Origin: Pseudomonas sp. GV085
Lineage (GTDB): Bacteria; Pseudomonadota; Gammaproteobacteria; Pseudomonadales; Pseudomonadaceae
Length of the DNA stretch: 64,000 nucleotides
Direction: 5' to 3'
NCBI RefSeq assembly: GCF_003050925.1
Contig: NZ_QAOV01000002.1
Coordinates: 434,001 to 498,000, forward strand
A program made the translations under genes and the position numbers. A model generated the notes under the pieces. It made no database searches, was not told the origin of the DNA, and saw only the letters and a list, made by a program, of their open reading frames with translations. Below, piece by piece: positions 29,377 through 37,385 of this stretch. Every line of letters starts with the position of its first letter. Position 1 is the stretch's first letter.

Positions 29377-30073
29377 TGCTACCCCCTGGTTCGACATCAT
29401 TTCGAGAGGTCAGGCGTAAATAGGCATTTTTTAATGTTTGATCGAGTTGCCAATCATGACTGGCACCTGTGCGACCACTGCTCTGGACGAGTTCAGCGAG
29501 ATGCAGACTGTCTTCTTTTCCTTTCCAGTTTTTCCGGTACTCACCCGATTTGTATCCATTGCGTTGTCGAAACACATGCAATTCATATTTTTCGCGGTAC
29601 GTTGAAACCACAGCGTCCCAGTCACTCAGCCCCGACAGGCAAAATATGCGCTCCAGCACAGGAAAGGCAGCTATTCCAAAAATCGCCAGGCCCGCGAACC
29701 ACTCCAATAGCTGCAGGACATCACAGGCCTTCAGGTCAATCGCGCGCTTGTCGAACAGATAATGTTTCACTTCGGGATCTGATTGCCCGACCAGGGCGCG
29801 AGCAGAAATACTCAGGTCACCGCGATTTTCACTGATGTGATGGGAGAGGAAGAAGCTCAATACATCCATGAGTTCATATTGAAACTGTTGCAGATCGGGG
29901 GTCTGTGGAGTCCACCACTTCCAGCCGTGATGGTCCATGGCCTCGGCGGTTTCAGCCAGAACGCCACGCAGATAAGGATACTGGGCACGGGACCAGTCCG
30001 GATCCACCAGGCAATTGAGACTGTTCTGCCATGAGACCAGCGACAGAGCCTGTTCAAACGAAATTCCCTCCAT
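29363..30073 (-). CDS. Dimeric dUTPase-like (all-alpha NTP pyrophosphohydrolase) protein, first gene of the terpenoid-like cluster
   Basis: 236 aa. The sequence fits the dimeric dUTPase/dCTPase family (PF08761 type). Motifs: WQNSLN (residues 15-20), metal ligands E41TAE44, then HHGWKWW (48-54), ELMD with Glu67 and Asp70, and a C-terminal HVFRQRNGYKSGEYRKNWKG (166-185) followed by KED. All four metal-binding acids are present. From memory, the family has KN-x-LN and EDN where this protein has KYELH and EDS, so the nucleotide pocket may be altered. It heads an operon with a P450, a methyltransferase and idi, which suggests hydrolysis of a prenyl diphosphate rather than dUTP; this is inference. 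ATG 30073 has AGAGG nine bases upstream. GC is low. Confidence 0.75.
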   Translation of the reverse strand: MEGISFEQALSLVSWQNSLNCLVDPDWSRAQYPYLRGVLAETAEAMDHHGWKWWTPQTPDLQQFQYELMDVLSFFLSHHISENRGDLSISARALVGQSDPEVKHYLFDKRAIDLKACDVLQLLEWFAGLAIFGIAAFPVLERIFCLSGLSDWDAVVSTYREKYELHVFRQRNGYKSGEYRKNWKGKEDSLHLAELVQSSGRTGASHDWQLDQTLKNAYLRLTSRNDVEPGGSNACD

Positions 30074-30244
30074 CCGATGAAACCTCTTCGATCTGACCAC
30101 CCATTCAAGAGCTGAACAAAGTGTCATCTCGGAATCAGAGCAACTATCAGCTCTTTCGGATATGTGCGTAGGAAACTACGCTACAGATTCAGCTACCCAT
30201 GAAAAGACCGGGTCAGGGACGCTGGTTCGCATCAACTGACAGCC

Positions 30245-30279
30245 CCCGGCGCATTCCGCCGTTCGGGATGCGCCCTTTT
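30245..30279. terminator. Possible intrinsic terminator hairpin
   Basis: GGCGCATTCC at 30248 pairs with GGGATGCGCC ending at 30274 (one mismatch, 7-base loop), and CTTTT follows on the plus strand. Both flanking genes are on the minus strand, where no T-run follows, so its role as a terminator for the DUF934 transcript is uncertain. A short hairpin with GAAA loop is also present at 30166-30181 upstream of the dUTPase-like gene. Confidence 0.35.
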
Positions 30280-30288
30280 GCTAGTGAT

Positions 30289-30771
30289 CTAGCCCCGCCG
30301 ACGAAACAACGGCCGCGGCTCAATCACTGAACGCCCGTACAACACGCTCATTCCTGCCAATCCTTTCAATGCATCTTCTGCGGATTTGTCTTCACGCACG
30401 GCAAAGCTGTCGAAGCCGCATTGGCGCATGTGGCTGAGTTGATCGCGCAAGACATCGCCGATGGCGCGCAACTCGCCGGCCCAGCCCAATCGCGTGCGCA
30501 GCAGATACGCCTGGCTGTATCCGCGGCCATCGCGAAAGCTCGGAAAATCCAGGGCGATCAAGGGCAGTTGGGCAAACCATGGCTGAAGGCTTTCCACTTC
30601 ATCGTCCGGCCCCAGCCACACGCCGCTTTGCGACGGGTTTTCCAGCCAACGGCTCAGCGGCAGAATCGCGGCACCCACGGGCAGCGGTGCTTGCGGGTCG
30701 CGCACGAGCTTCCACGGATCATCCGCGACAATCCGCGCCATGCCCTCTTCCAGCCGCAACAGATTGTTCAT
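30289..30771 (-). CDS. DUF934 protein, partner of siroheme reductase
   Basis: 160 aa. DUF934 family features are visible: LPLSRWLENPSQSGVWLGPD, ALDFPSFRDGRGYSQAYLLR and RAIGDVLRDQLSHMRQCGFDSF. Members are encoded directly after sulfite/nitrite reductase genes in proteobacteria and are thought to assist sulfate assimilation, but no activity is established. Its ATG overlaps the reductase stop (ATGA, 30768-30771), indicating coupling. Confidence 0.9.
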   Translation of the reverse strand: MNNLLRLEEGMARIVADDPWKLVRDPQAPLPVGAAILPLSRWLENPSQSGVWLGPDDEVESLQPWFAQLPLIALDFPSFRDGRGYSQAYLLRTRLGWAGELRAIGDVLRDQLSHMRQCGFDSFAVREDKSAEDALKGLAGMSVLYGRSVIEPRPLFRRRG

Positions 30772-32441
30772 GCCGACACCTCCAGCACTTTCGCATAGAC
30801 CGCCTCCTTGAACGGCTCTAGCCCGATCCGTTGGAAGGCATCGACGAACAGTTCTTCGCTCTCGCGATAACGCACGAAGGTGTCGATGATGCGTTCGATC
30901 ACCTCGGGCACTTCGGCTGCACTGAAGGACGGGCCAATGACCTTGCCCAATGCGCTGTGCTTACCCTGGGCGCCGCCGAGGGTGATCTGGTACCACTCGG
31001 TGCCGTTCTTATCGACCCCCAGAATGCCGATGTTGCCGATGTGATGGTGACCGCAGGCATTCATGCAGCCGGAGATATTGAGGCTGATGTCGCCCAGGTC
31101 GTGCAGGTAGTCGAGGTCTTCGAAGCGTGCGGTAATAGCCTTGGCGATGGGGATCGACTTGGCGTTGGCCAGCGCGCAGAAATCGCCACCGGGGCAGGCG
31201 ATGATGTCGGTGAGCAATCCGGCGTTGGCGCTGCCTAGATTGTGTCCGCAGGCCAGGCGCCACAGGGTGAACAGATCGGCCTTGGACACGTCCGGAAGGA
31301 CGATATTCTGCTCATGGGCAATGCGGATTTCGCCGAAGCCGAAGCGTTCGGACCACTCGGCCACCGCCTCCATCTGCTCGGTAGTGACATCGCCCGGTGG
31401 CGCAGCGCTGCCGGGCTTGGTCGACAACACTACGCTGGCATAGCCCGATACTTTGTGCGGCTGCACATTACGCTGCACCCAACGAGCGAACGCCGGGTTT
31501 TCGGCCAGGTGCGTGCCGAAATCGAGGTTGGTGTCGGACAGATTACGATATGGCGGTGCGACGAACGCACTGGCCACACGCTCGAACTCGTCCAGGGTCA
31601 GTTGCGCCGGGCCGTTCTTGAGGTACTGCCACTCTTCCTCCACTTCCCGGGCGAAGGCCTCGATGCCCAGGGCTTTGACCAGAATCTTGATTCGTGCCTT
31701 GTACTTGTTGTCCCGCCGGCCATGGCGGTTATACACCCGCAGCACCGCCTCTACGTAAGACAGCAGGTGCTGCCACGGCAAGCCTTCGCGGATCTGCACG
31801 CCGAGGATCGGCGTACGCCCCAGACCGCCGCCCACCATGACTCGCAGGAGCATGTGTCCTTCGCAACCCGGGTAAAGATAAAGGCCGATGTCATGCATCA
31901 TGATCGCCGCGCGGTCCTGCTCGGCCGAGCAGATGGCGATCTTGAACTTGCGCGGCAGGAACAGGAATTCCGGATTGATGGTCGACCACTGCCGCAGAAT
32001 TTCCGCCAACGGTCGCGGGTCAATCATTTCGTCGGCCGCAACCCCGGCAAAGGCTTCGGTGGTGATGTTGCGCACGCAGTTGCCGGAGGTCTGGATCGCA
32101 TGCATTTCCACCTCGGCCAGGCGTTCGAGGATGTCCGGCACCTGGGTCAGTTCAATCCAGTTGAACTGCATGTTCTGTCGAGTGGTGAAATGGCCGTAGC
32201 CGCGATCGTAATCCCGGGCGATGCTAGCCAACGTACGCAACTGCCGGGCACTCAGCGTGCCGTAGGGAATTGCCACCCGCAGCATGTAAGCGTGCTTTTG
32301 CATGTACAGGCCGTTCTGCAGGCGCAACGGCAGGAACTCTTCTTCGTTCAGCTCACCGGCCATGAAGCGCTCGACCTGATCACGGAACTGCGCAACCCGT
32401 TCGAACACCAGCGCCCGGTCGTAGTCGTCGTACTGATACAT
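30768..32441 (-). CDS. Siroheme-dependent sulfite/nitrite reductase hemoprotein
   Basis: 557 aa. Both ferredoxin-like half domains and both siroheme/[4Fe-4S] motifs are present: CPGGDFC and SGCMNACGHHHIG supply the four cysteines. The FTTRQNMQFNWIEL and TSGNCVRNIT segments bind siroheme/substrate. It reduces sulfite to sulfide or nitrite to ammonia. Its N-terminus (MYQYDDYDRALVFERVAQFR) and the neighbouring ccoN4 match my recollection of PAO1 PA4130 rather than the main CysI (PA1838). Start ATG 32441 has GAGG upstream. It is divergent from ccoN4 across a 241-bp region. Confidence 0.9.
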   Translation of the reverse strand: MYQYDDYDRALVFERVAQFRDQVERFMAGELNEEEFLPLRLQNGLYMQKHAYMLRVAIPYGTLSARQLRTLASIARDYDRGYGHFTTRQNMQFNWIELTQVPDILERLAEVEMHAIQTSGNCVRNITTEAFAGVAADEMIDPRPLAEILRQWSTINPEFLFLPRKFKIAICSAEQDRAAIMMHDIGLYLYPGCEGHMLLRVMVGGGLGRTPILGVQIREGLPWQHLLSYVEAVLRVYNRHGRRDNKYKARIKILVKALGIEAFAREVEEEWQYLKNGPAQLTLDEFERVASAFVAPPYRNLSDTNLDFGTHLAENPAFARWVQRNVQPHKVSGYASVVLSTKPGSAAPPGDVTTEQMEAVAEWSERFGFGEIRIAHEQNIVLPDVSKADLFTLWRLACGHNLGSANAGLLTDIIACPGGDFCALANAKSIPIAKAITARFEDLDYLHDLGDISLNISGCMNACGHHHIGNIGILGVDKNGTEWYQITLGGAQGKHSALGKVIGPSFSAAEVPEVIERIIDTFVRYRESEELFVDAFQRIGLEPFKEAVYAKVLEVSA

Positions 32442-32682
32442 GTAAATACCTCATCAGGATTGCGGGGCATCGGGCTCTGTGGCTCGTTCATAAGAGCGAC
32501 TATGCGCCAGCGGTGCAGCGTGTTACAGATTCACCTGAATCGTTAAAAACCGTATCAGAGCGCGTGAGATCGCCGCAGTAGCGCAACTTATCTGATCCGC
32601 ACAAATGAAATATTCCTGAACCTGTTTTGTTTTCGCCACGGTTTTTACAGTGCATGTCATTGCAACCGCGGAAGCTTCGATC

Positions 32683-34110
32683 ATGAGCACAACAACTATC
32701 GGACAGGCTTATAACTACAAGGTCGTCCGCCAATTCATCGTGGCGACCGTGATCTGGGGCGTCGTGGGGATGGCGATGGGCGTGTGGATCGCCTCGCAAC
32801 TGGTGTGGCCGCAGATGAACCTGGACCTGCCGTGGACCACCTTCGGGCGCTTGCGCCCGCTGCACACCAGCCTGGTGATTTTCGGTTTCGCCGGCAGCGC
32901 ACAATTCGCCGCCAGCTATTACGCGGTGCAGCGTACCTGCCAGGTGCGGCTGTTCTCGGACACACTCGCCGCCTTCACGTTCTGGGGCTGGCAGTCGGTG
33001 ATTGTGGTGATGCTGATCACCCTGCCGCTGGGCTACACCACCACCAAGGAATACGCCGAAATCGAATTTACCGGCGCGGTGTGGATGACCGTGGTCTGGG
33101 TTGCATACGCCGTGGTGTTCTTCACTACCATAGTGCAACGCAAGACCAGACACATTTACGTCGGCAACTGGTTCTTCGGTGCATTCATCGTGGTCATCGC
33201 CATGCTGCACGTGGTCAATCACCTGTCGATTCCAGTCGACTGGTTCAAGTCCTATCCGGTGTACTCCGGGGCCACCGACGCCATGGTGCAATGGTGGTAC
33301 GGGCACAACGCCGTGGGCTTTTTCCTGACCACCGGTTTTCTGGGGATGATGTATTACTTCGTGCCAAAACAAGTGGACCGGCCGGTGTATTCCTATCGCC
33401 TGTCGATTGTGCACTTCTGGGCGCTGATCACCCTGTACATCTGGGCAGGTCCGCACCACTTGCACTACACCGCACTGCCGGACTGGGCTCAGTCCCTGGG
33501 CATGGCGATGTCGCTGATCCTGCTGGCGCCGAGTTGGGGCGGGATGATCAACGGCATGATGACCCTGTCCGGTGCCTGGCATAAGTTGCGCAGCGACCCG
33601 ATCCTGCGTTTCCTGGTGCTGTCCCTGGCGTTCTACGGCATGTCGACCTTCGAAGGGCCGATGATGGCGATCAAGACCGTCAACGCCCTCTCCCACTATA
33701 CCGACTGGACCATCGGCCACGTACACGCAGGCGCCTTGGGCTGGGTGGCGATGATTACCTTCGGTGCGACCTATCACATGGTGCCGAAGGTATTCGGACG
33801 CGATCAGATGCACAGCACGCCGCTGATCAACCTGCACTTTTGGCTCGCCACTATCGGCACCGTGCTGTACATCGCCTCGATGTGGGTCAACGGCATCACC
33901 CAGGGCCTGATGTGGCGCGCGATCAACGATGACGGCACGTTGACCTACTCCTTCGTCGAAGCCTTGCAGGCCAGCCATCCGGGATTCGTCGTGCGCTTTG
34001 CCGGCGGGGTGTTCTTCCTCAGCGGCATGCTGCTGATGGCCTACAACGTGTGGCGCACAGTGCGGGTTACGGACGTGGCGATGGCCGAACGCGAGGCGCG
34101 GTTTGCCTGA
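32683..34110 (+). CDS. ccoN4: Orphan cbb3-type cytochrome c oxidase catalytic subunit CcoN4
   Basis: 475 aa, about twelve helices. The haem/CuB ligands are visible: [35 protein letters not shown] and [11 protein letters not shown], so it appears catalytically complete. No ccoO or ccoP follows, so it must assemble with subunits encoded elsewhere, as described for CcoN4 of P. aeruginosa, which forms mixed cbb3 isoforms linked to cyanide-tolerant respiration. The start [15 protein letters not shown] is chosen over a Met 11 codons earlier. It overlaps the following small gene (TGATG). Confidence 0.92.
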   Translation: MSTTTIGQAYNYKVVRQFIVATVIWGVVGMAMGVWIASQLVWPQMNLDLPWTTFGRLRPLHTSLVIFGFAGSAQFAASYYAVQRTCQVRLFSDTLAAFTFWGWQSVIVVMLITLPLGYTTTKEYAEIEFTGAVWMTVVWVAYAVVFFTTIVQRKTRHIYVGNWFFGAFIVVIAMLHVVNHLSIPVDWFKSYPVYSGATDAMVQWWYGHNAVGFFLTTGFLGMMYYFVPKQVDRPVYSYRLSIVHFWALITLYIWAGPHHLHYTALPDWAQSLGMAMSLILLAPSWGGMINGMMTLSGAWHKLRSDPILRFLVLSLAFYGMSTFEGPMMAIKTVNALSHYTDWTIGHVHAGALGWVAMITFGATYHMVPKVFGRDQMHSTPLINLHFWLATIGTVLYIASMWVNGITQGLMWRAINDDGTLTYSFVEALQASHPGFVVRFAGGVFFLSGMLLMAYNVWRTVRVTDVAMAEREARFA

Positions 34111-34331
34111 TGATTGAAGTCATATTGAACATTCCGGCTGTGGCATTTTTGTGGTTCGCCATCGAGTATTGTCTGCGCCACCAGACCGCCGAGAGCCTGG
34201 ACGATGCGAGCCTGATCCCGTTTGCGGATGACCCGGAAGTGGCGCGGCGGGTTGAGTTGGCGACGGGCAAGACAGTGAATGCGGTGGCGCCTGAAGTGCC
34301 GAAACCGGGGTGGGGCAACCTCGAAATCTGA
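34110..34331 (+). CDS. ccoQ4: Small membrane protein of the orphan cbb3 locus (CcoQ4-like)
   Basis: 73 aa. One N-terminal helix (VILNIPAVAFLWFAIEYCL) is followed by a cytoplasmic acidic tail with VARRVELATGK. It overlaps the ccoN4 stop by one base (TGATG), so it is translationally coupled. The position corresponds to PAO1 PA4134 (ccoQ4). The assignment rests on position and topology, as the sequence is short. Confidence 0.75.
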   Translation: MIEVILNIPAVAFLWFAIEYCLRHQTAESLDDASLIPFADDPEVARRVELATGKTVNAVAPEVPKPGWGNLEI

Positions 34332-34365
34332 GGCACCACCGACCACTCCTACAGGGTTATTTGTC

Positions 34366-34860
34366 TCAGCTGCGCTCCCGGGGAATCAGGCTTTGCAGTT
34401 GTTGCGCCAGGAAGTTTGCATCGAACTCAAAAGTGTCCGGGTCTTTCAAGCCATTGGTCTTGCGCCACTGCCAGCTAATGGAAGGCGGCAGGCACACCAG
34501 TGACACGCTGCCATAACGTGCTGCTGTAAAGCCCATCACCGCCACGCAAATCTGCCCGCCGACACCCATCACCTCCGGCACGAATTCCACCGGTTTGCCA
34601 GCGATCAGGATGCTCAGCTTTTCGGTCTTGAATGGAGAGGTCTCCACCGGAACACTCGGCCCCGACGCGACATACACTTCGCGGTTCACTTCGAGCAGGT
34701 CAGGTGCCTTGACCGGTTCCAGCCACTGCTGGATCTGATCGAACAGCGCACCAATGCGCTTCGCCCACTCGGCCGATTGCGACTCGAACACTTGCTTTTT
34801 GTGCGCTTCGCTTTCGGCGTAGTGGCGAAGCATTTCGCCCAGTTGCTGTACATCGTCCAT
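34366..34860 (-). CDS. Conserved hypothetical protein
   Basis: 164 aa. It begins MDDVQQLGEMLRHYAESEAH with AAAGGAA seven bases upstream. The first 50 residues look helical and amphipathic; the rest is mixed, with LEVNREVYVASGPSVPVETS, a hydrophobic ICVAVMGFTAARYGSVSLVC stretch and a C-terminal FEFDANFLAQQLQSLIP. No signal peptide, membrane helix or known catalytic motif was recognised. The gene is convergent with ccoQ4. Confidence 0.7.
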   Translation of the reverse strand: MDDVQQLGEMLRHYAESEAHKKQVFESQSAEWAKRIGALFDQIQQWLEPVKAPDLLEVNREVYVASGPSVPVETSPFKTEKLSILIAGKPVEFVPEVMGVGGQICVAVMGFTAARYGSVSLVCLPPSISWQWRKTNGLKDPDTFEFDANFLAQQLQSLIPRERS

Positions 34861-34975
34861 TGCAGTGTTCCTTTGGTTGCAGCGGTGTTACGGACATTGA
34901 GCATGGCAGATGCGAGAGGCCGATGTGCGACTAACAGCCAGGAGGTATGCCAGGGGTTCGCCCTGGGCGGCTGAC

Positions 34976-35497
34976 TCAACCGGCCTTGGGCGGGCGACGC
35001 AGGCGCGCCATGCTCAAGGTATCCACCAGCACGCCGTCGCGCACGGCGTAATCACGGAACAGGCCCTCGGTTTCGAAACCGAACTTGCGGTACAGGGCAA
35101 TGGCCGCTTCGTTGTCGGCGTACACCGAAAGCTCGATGCGCTGCAGATTCATCCAGTTGTCAGCGATATCCAGTGCCGTCGCGAGCAGCTTCGAACCAAC
35201 GCCCTTGCCCTGCCACGCCACCGCAACACCCATACCGAAACTGCCGGCATGGCTGCGACGAATGCGTGAGAACTGCTCCAGGCCAATGTTGCCGATGACC
35301 GTTCCTTGATGCAGGGCCACCACTTTCACCAGGCGTTCGTTATCCAGCGCCAGGCGACTGCGCCAGAGCTCGGTGGACTGAAACGGCATTTGCAGGGTTT
35401 GTCGGGCGATCTGCGGGTCGTTGTACAGCGCCGTGATGCCTTCGATATGGGACTCGTTGAAGCGTTCGAGGGTGATAACGGGCTCGGTGGCTGGCAT
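34976..35497 (-). CDS. GNAT family N-acetyltransferase (YhhY/AaaT-like)
   Basis: 173 aa. Acetyl-CoA binding motif A is GMGVAVAWQGKGVGSKLLATALDIADNW (Q/RxxGxG/A form QGKGVG), followed by LQRIELSVYADNEAAIALYRKFGFETEG, typical of GNAT proteins. The overall pattern (NDPQIARQTLQMPFQ) is like E. coli YhhY, an amino-acid N-acetyltransferase. The start MPATEPVITLERF is preferred because AAGGA lies upstream; an in-frame start at 35533 is longer. Confidence 0.88.
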   Translation of the reverse strand: MPATEPVITLERFNESHIEGITALYNDPQIARQTLQMPFQSTELWRSRLALDNERLVKVVALHQGTVIGNIGLEQFSRIRRSHAGSFGMGVAVAWQGKGVGSKLLATALDIADNWMNLQRIELSVYADNEAAIALYRKFGFETEGLFRDYAVRDGVLVDTLSMARLRRPPKAG

Positions 35498-35568
35498 GGG
35501 TGAATCATCCTTGAAGCAGACATGGCCGTTCACTCTATAACGCGACCTTCCTGTGTGGCGAGTACCAA

Positions 35569-35673
35569 TGTGGGAGCGACGGTGCGGCGATCCGACCTGC
35601 TCGCGAAGGCGTCATCACATTCAACATTGAAGGTGACTGGTCAACCGCATTCGCGAGCAGGCTCGCTCCCACA
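35569..35673. repeat. REP palindrome pair with insertion
   Basis: The right arm (TTCGCGAGCAGGCTCGCTCC, to 35673) is standard. The left arm (TGTGGGAGCGACGGTGCGGC, from 35569) carries GGTGCGGCGATCC before CTGCTCGCGA, the same variant as at 24025-24113. It lies between the GNAT and LysR genes. Confidence 0.75.
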
Positions 35674-35685
35674 GTCGGGTTGCGT

Positions 35686-36666
35686 TCAGCTTTCGAACCA
35701 CGCCCGGCGCTCGTTGAAGGTGTTTTCGATCAATTCGACGATCATCCTTACCTGCGCGTCGCCCCCGGAATGGGCATTGACCGCCATCCACACCTGACGT
35801 CGCATCGGCTGGTCAAACAGGCCCGGCAAGGCGATCAGCGCGCGGTCGAAGTGGCTCATGTAGTGCGGCAGCAGGCCGATGCAGGCACTGCAACGGATCA
35901 TCTCCAGCATCAGCTCCCAGGATTGCAGCTGCACCGCTCCGGCCAGGCGCTGATCCACCAGCGCATTCCATGGCCGCAGGCTTTCAACCTGGCTGTCCTG
36001 CTGCCATTGCACCAGGAGAAAACCGGCCAGGTCATCCACGCATTCCGGCCTGGAAGCGACCCGCGAGTAGCGCTTGGCAATGTGCGGCAGGTAATTCAGT
36101 TGCACCAGACGCCGGGGTTCAGTGGTGGCAAAGCTTGGCCCCGGTAACGGTGACTCGGTCTCGCCCAGCCACACCACCACGTCGGCGCTGACCGCCTGCA
36201 ATGACAATTCGCTGTCGAGCGTGATGATATCCAGCCGCAGGCTGGCGTTGCGCCGCAGCAGTGCAACCAGGCCGCGTCCGAGAAGGTCATGCAGGATCGA
36301 ATCCGCCACGGCCAGACGAATCAACGGCTGCTCGATCACCGGCAAATTGCGCTCATGGGCCAGGGCGATCAATTGTGCGTGCAAACGCAAGCCATCGCGG
36401 CTGAGGCTCAAACCATTGTCTGAATGATTGAACAGTGAACACTGGAGCTGCGTCTCCAGCTGCACCAGTTGCCTGCGCAGGCGGGTGGCCTTGAGGTTGA
36501 GACTGCGGGCGGCCTGCATGAAGCAACCGCAACGGGCGCTGGCGGTGAAACACAGCGCCAGTTCGGGGTCGATACCTGCTGCCAACTGGCGCCAGGAGGT
36601 GTTTTTTTCAATGGCTACACGATACTCGGTAGCCCCCAGGCGGGTGCTGGTTTCCATGACTGACAT
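35686..36666 (-). CDS. LysR-type transcriptional regulator
   Basis: 326 aa. The winged helix-turn-helix covers about residues 33-92 (FTASARCGCFMQAARSLNLKATRLRRQLVQLE), then a linker helix and the two-lobed effector domain. The N-terminal extension before the HTH (about 30 residues) is longer than usual for LysR proteins, and RCGC within the HTH is unusual. The start MSVMETSTRLG has GGGAG upstream; an upstream in-frame start at 36735 is less likely. The AhpD-like gene precedes it on the same strand with a 73-base gap, so they may be co-transcribed. Confidence 0.8.
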   Translation of the reverse strand: MSVMETSTRLGATEYRVAIEKNTSWRQLAAGIDPELALCFTASARCGCFMQAARSLNLKATRLRRQLVQLETQLQCSLFNHSDNGLSLSRDGLRLHAQLIALAHERNLPVIEQPLIRLAVADSILHDLLGRGLVALLRRNASLRLDIITLDSELSLQAVSADVVVWLGETESPLPGPSFATTEPRRLVQLNYLPHIAKRYSRVASRPECVDDLAGFLLVQWQQDSQVESLRPWNALVDQRLAGAVQLQSWELMLEMIRCSACIGLLPHYMSHFDRALIALPGLFDQPMRRQVWMAVNAHSGGDAQVRMIVELIENTFNERRAWFES

Positions 36667-36739
36667 CGAGGACTCCCTGTCGATCTGACACTGACAGTTG
36701 CATCCTGCGGATCGTTCATGAACCTGCCATGACAAAGAC

Positions 36740-37180
36740 TCAGGTGCTGGGCGTCTGGCGAAAGCTCACGGCCAGGCGGTTCCAGCTGTTGATGGTGGTG
36801 ACGGCGATGGTCAAGTCGACCATTTCGCTTTCACTGAACTGCTCCCGGGTCTGGGCGTAGACATCGTCCGGCACATGGCTTTCGGAGAGCAAAGTGACCG
36901 CCTCGGTCCAGGCCAGCGCGGCTCTTTCCCGCGGATTGAAAAAATTACTGTCGCGCCAGACCACTATGCAATAGAGGCGCCGATCGCTTTCGCCCAGGCG
37001 CCGTGCATCCACCGAATGCATGTCGGTGCAAAAGGCACAGCCATTGAGCTGCGAAGCACGAATCTTGATCAGGTGCAGCAGGCCCTGCTCGATGCTCAGG
37101 CTGCTGGTCAGCGCCTCCATCGCGATCATGGCTTTCATCGCTTTGGGGGACGCGCTGTAGTAATCCAGGCGAAGGGTCAT
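36740..37180 (-). CDS. AhpD-like carboxymuconolactone decarboxylase family protein
   Basis: 146 aa all-alpha protein. The AhpD core motif is NGCAFCTDMHSVDARRLGE, with redox Cys48 and Cys51 and His55 of the CxxCxxxH relay. FFNPRERAALAWTEAVTLL and the C-terminal NSWNRLAVSF are typical of the alkylhydroperoxidase/peroxidase-related group. The likely role is thiol-dependent peroxide reduction. The start MTLRLDYYSASPKAM fits the family. It is divergent from the MocR-type gene at 37386, which may regulate it. Confidence 0.87.
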   Translation of the reverse strand: MTLRLDYYSASPKAMKAMIAMEALTSSLSIEQGLLHLIKIRASQLNGCAFCTDMHSVDARRLGESDRRLYCIVVWRDSNFFNPRERAALAWTEAVTLLSESHVPDDVYAQTREQFSESEMVDLTIAVTTINSWNRLAVSFRQTPST

Positions 37181-37385
37181 GGAGCGATCTCGTGCAGCAG
37201 TGATGTGACCTTCACCGTAGCCGCTGGCGCTCAGGCATGACAGATCCAATCAGGCGATTTCCCCGGGGACCACCGCCACCAGACCAATTGACGGTTTTTC
37301 CACTGCACAACTTCTGTACCACAAGCGGATAGGGGTAATCTTGCGCGACGCACACGCGCCTCAACAGCCCCGGAGCCTCGCCGGT

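Noticed and set aside
29363..30073. The dUTPase-like protein as a canonical terpene synthase
   Set aside because: No DDxxD or NSE/DTE motif; instead the dimeric dUTPase motifs (ExxE, ExxD, WKWW, FRQRNGYK) are present.
30166..30181. GAAA-loop hairpin as a riboswitch
   Set aside because: Only a 6-bp stem, no wider conserved structure seen.
32500..33978. Minus-strand 492-codon frame over ccoN4
   Set aside because: In-register antisense of an obvious haem-copper oxidase subunit; also runs into its promoter region.
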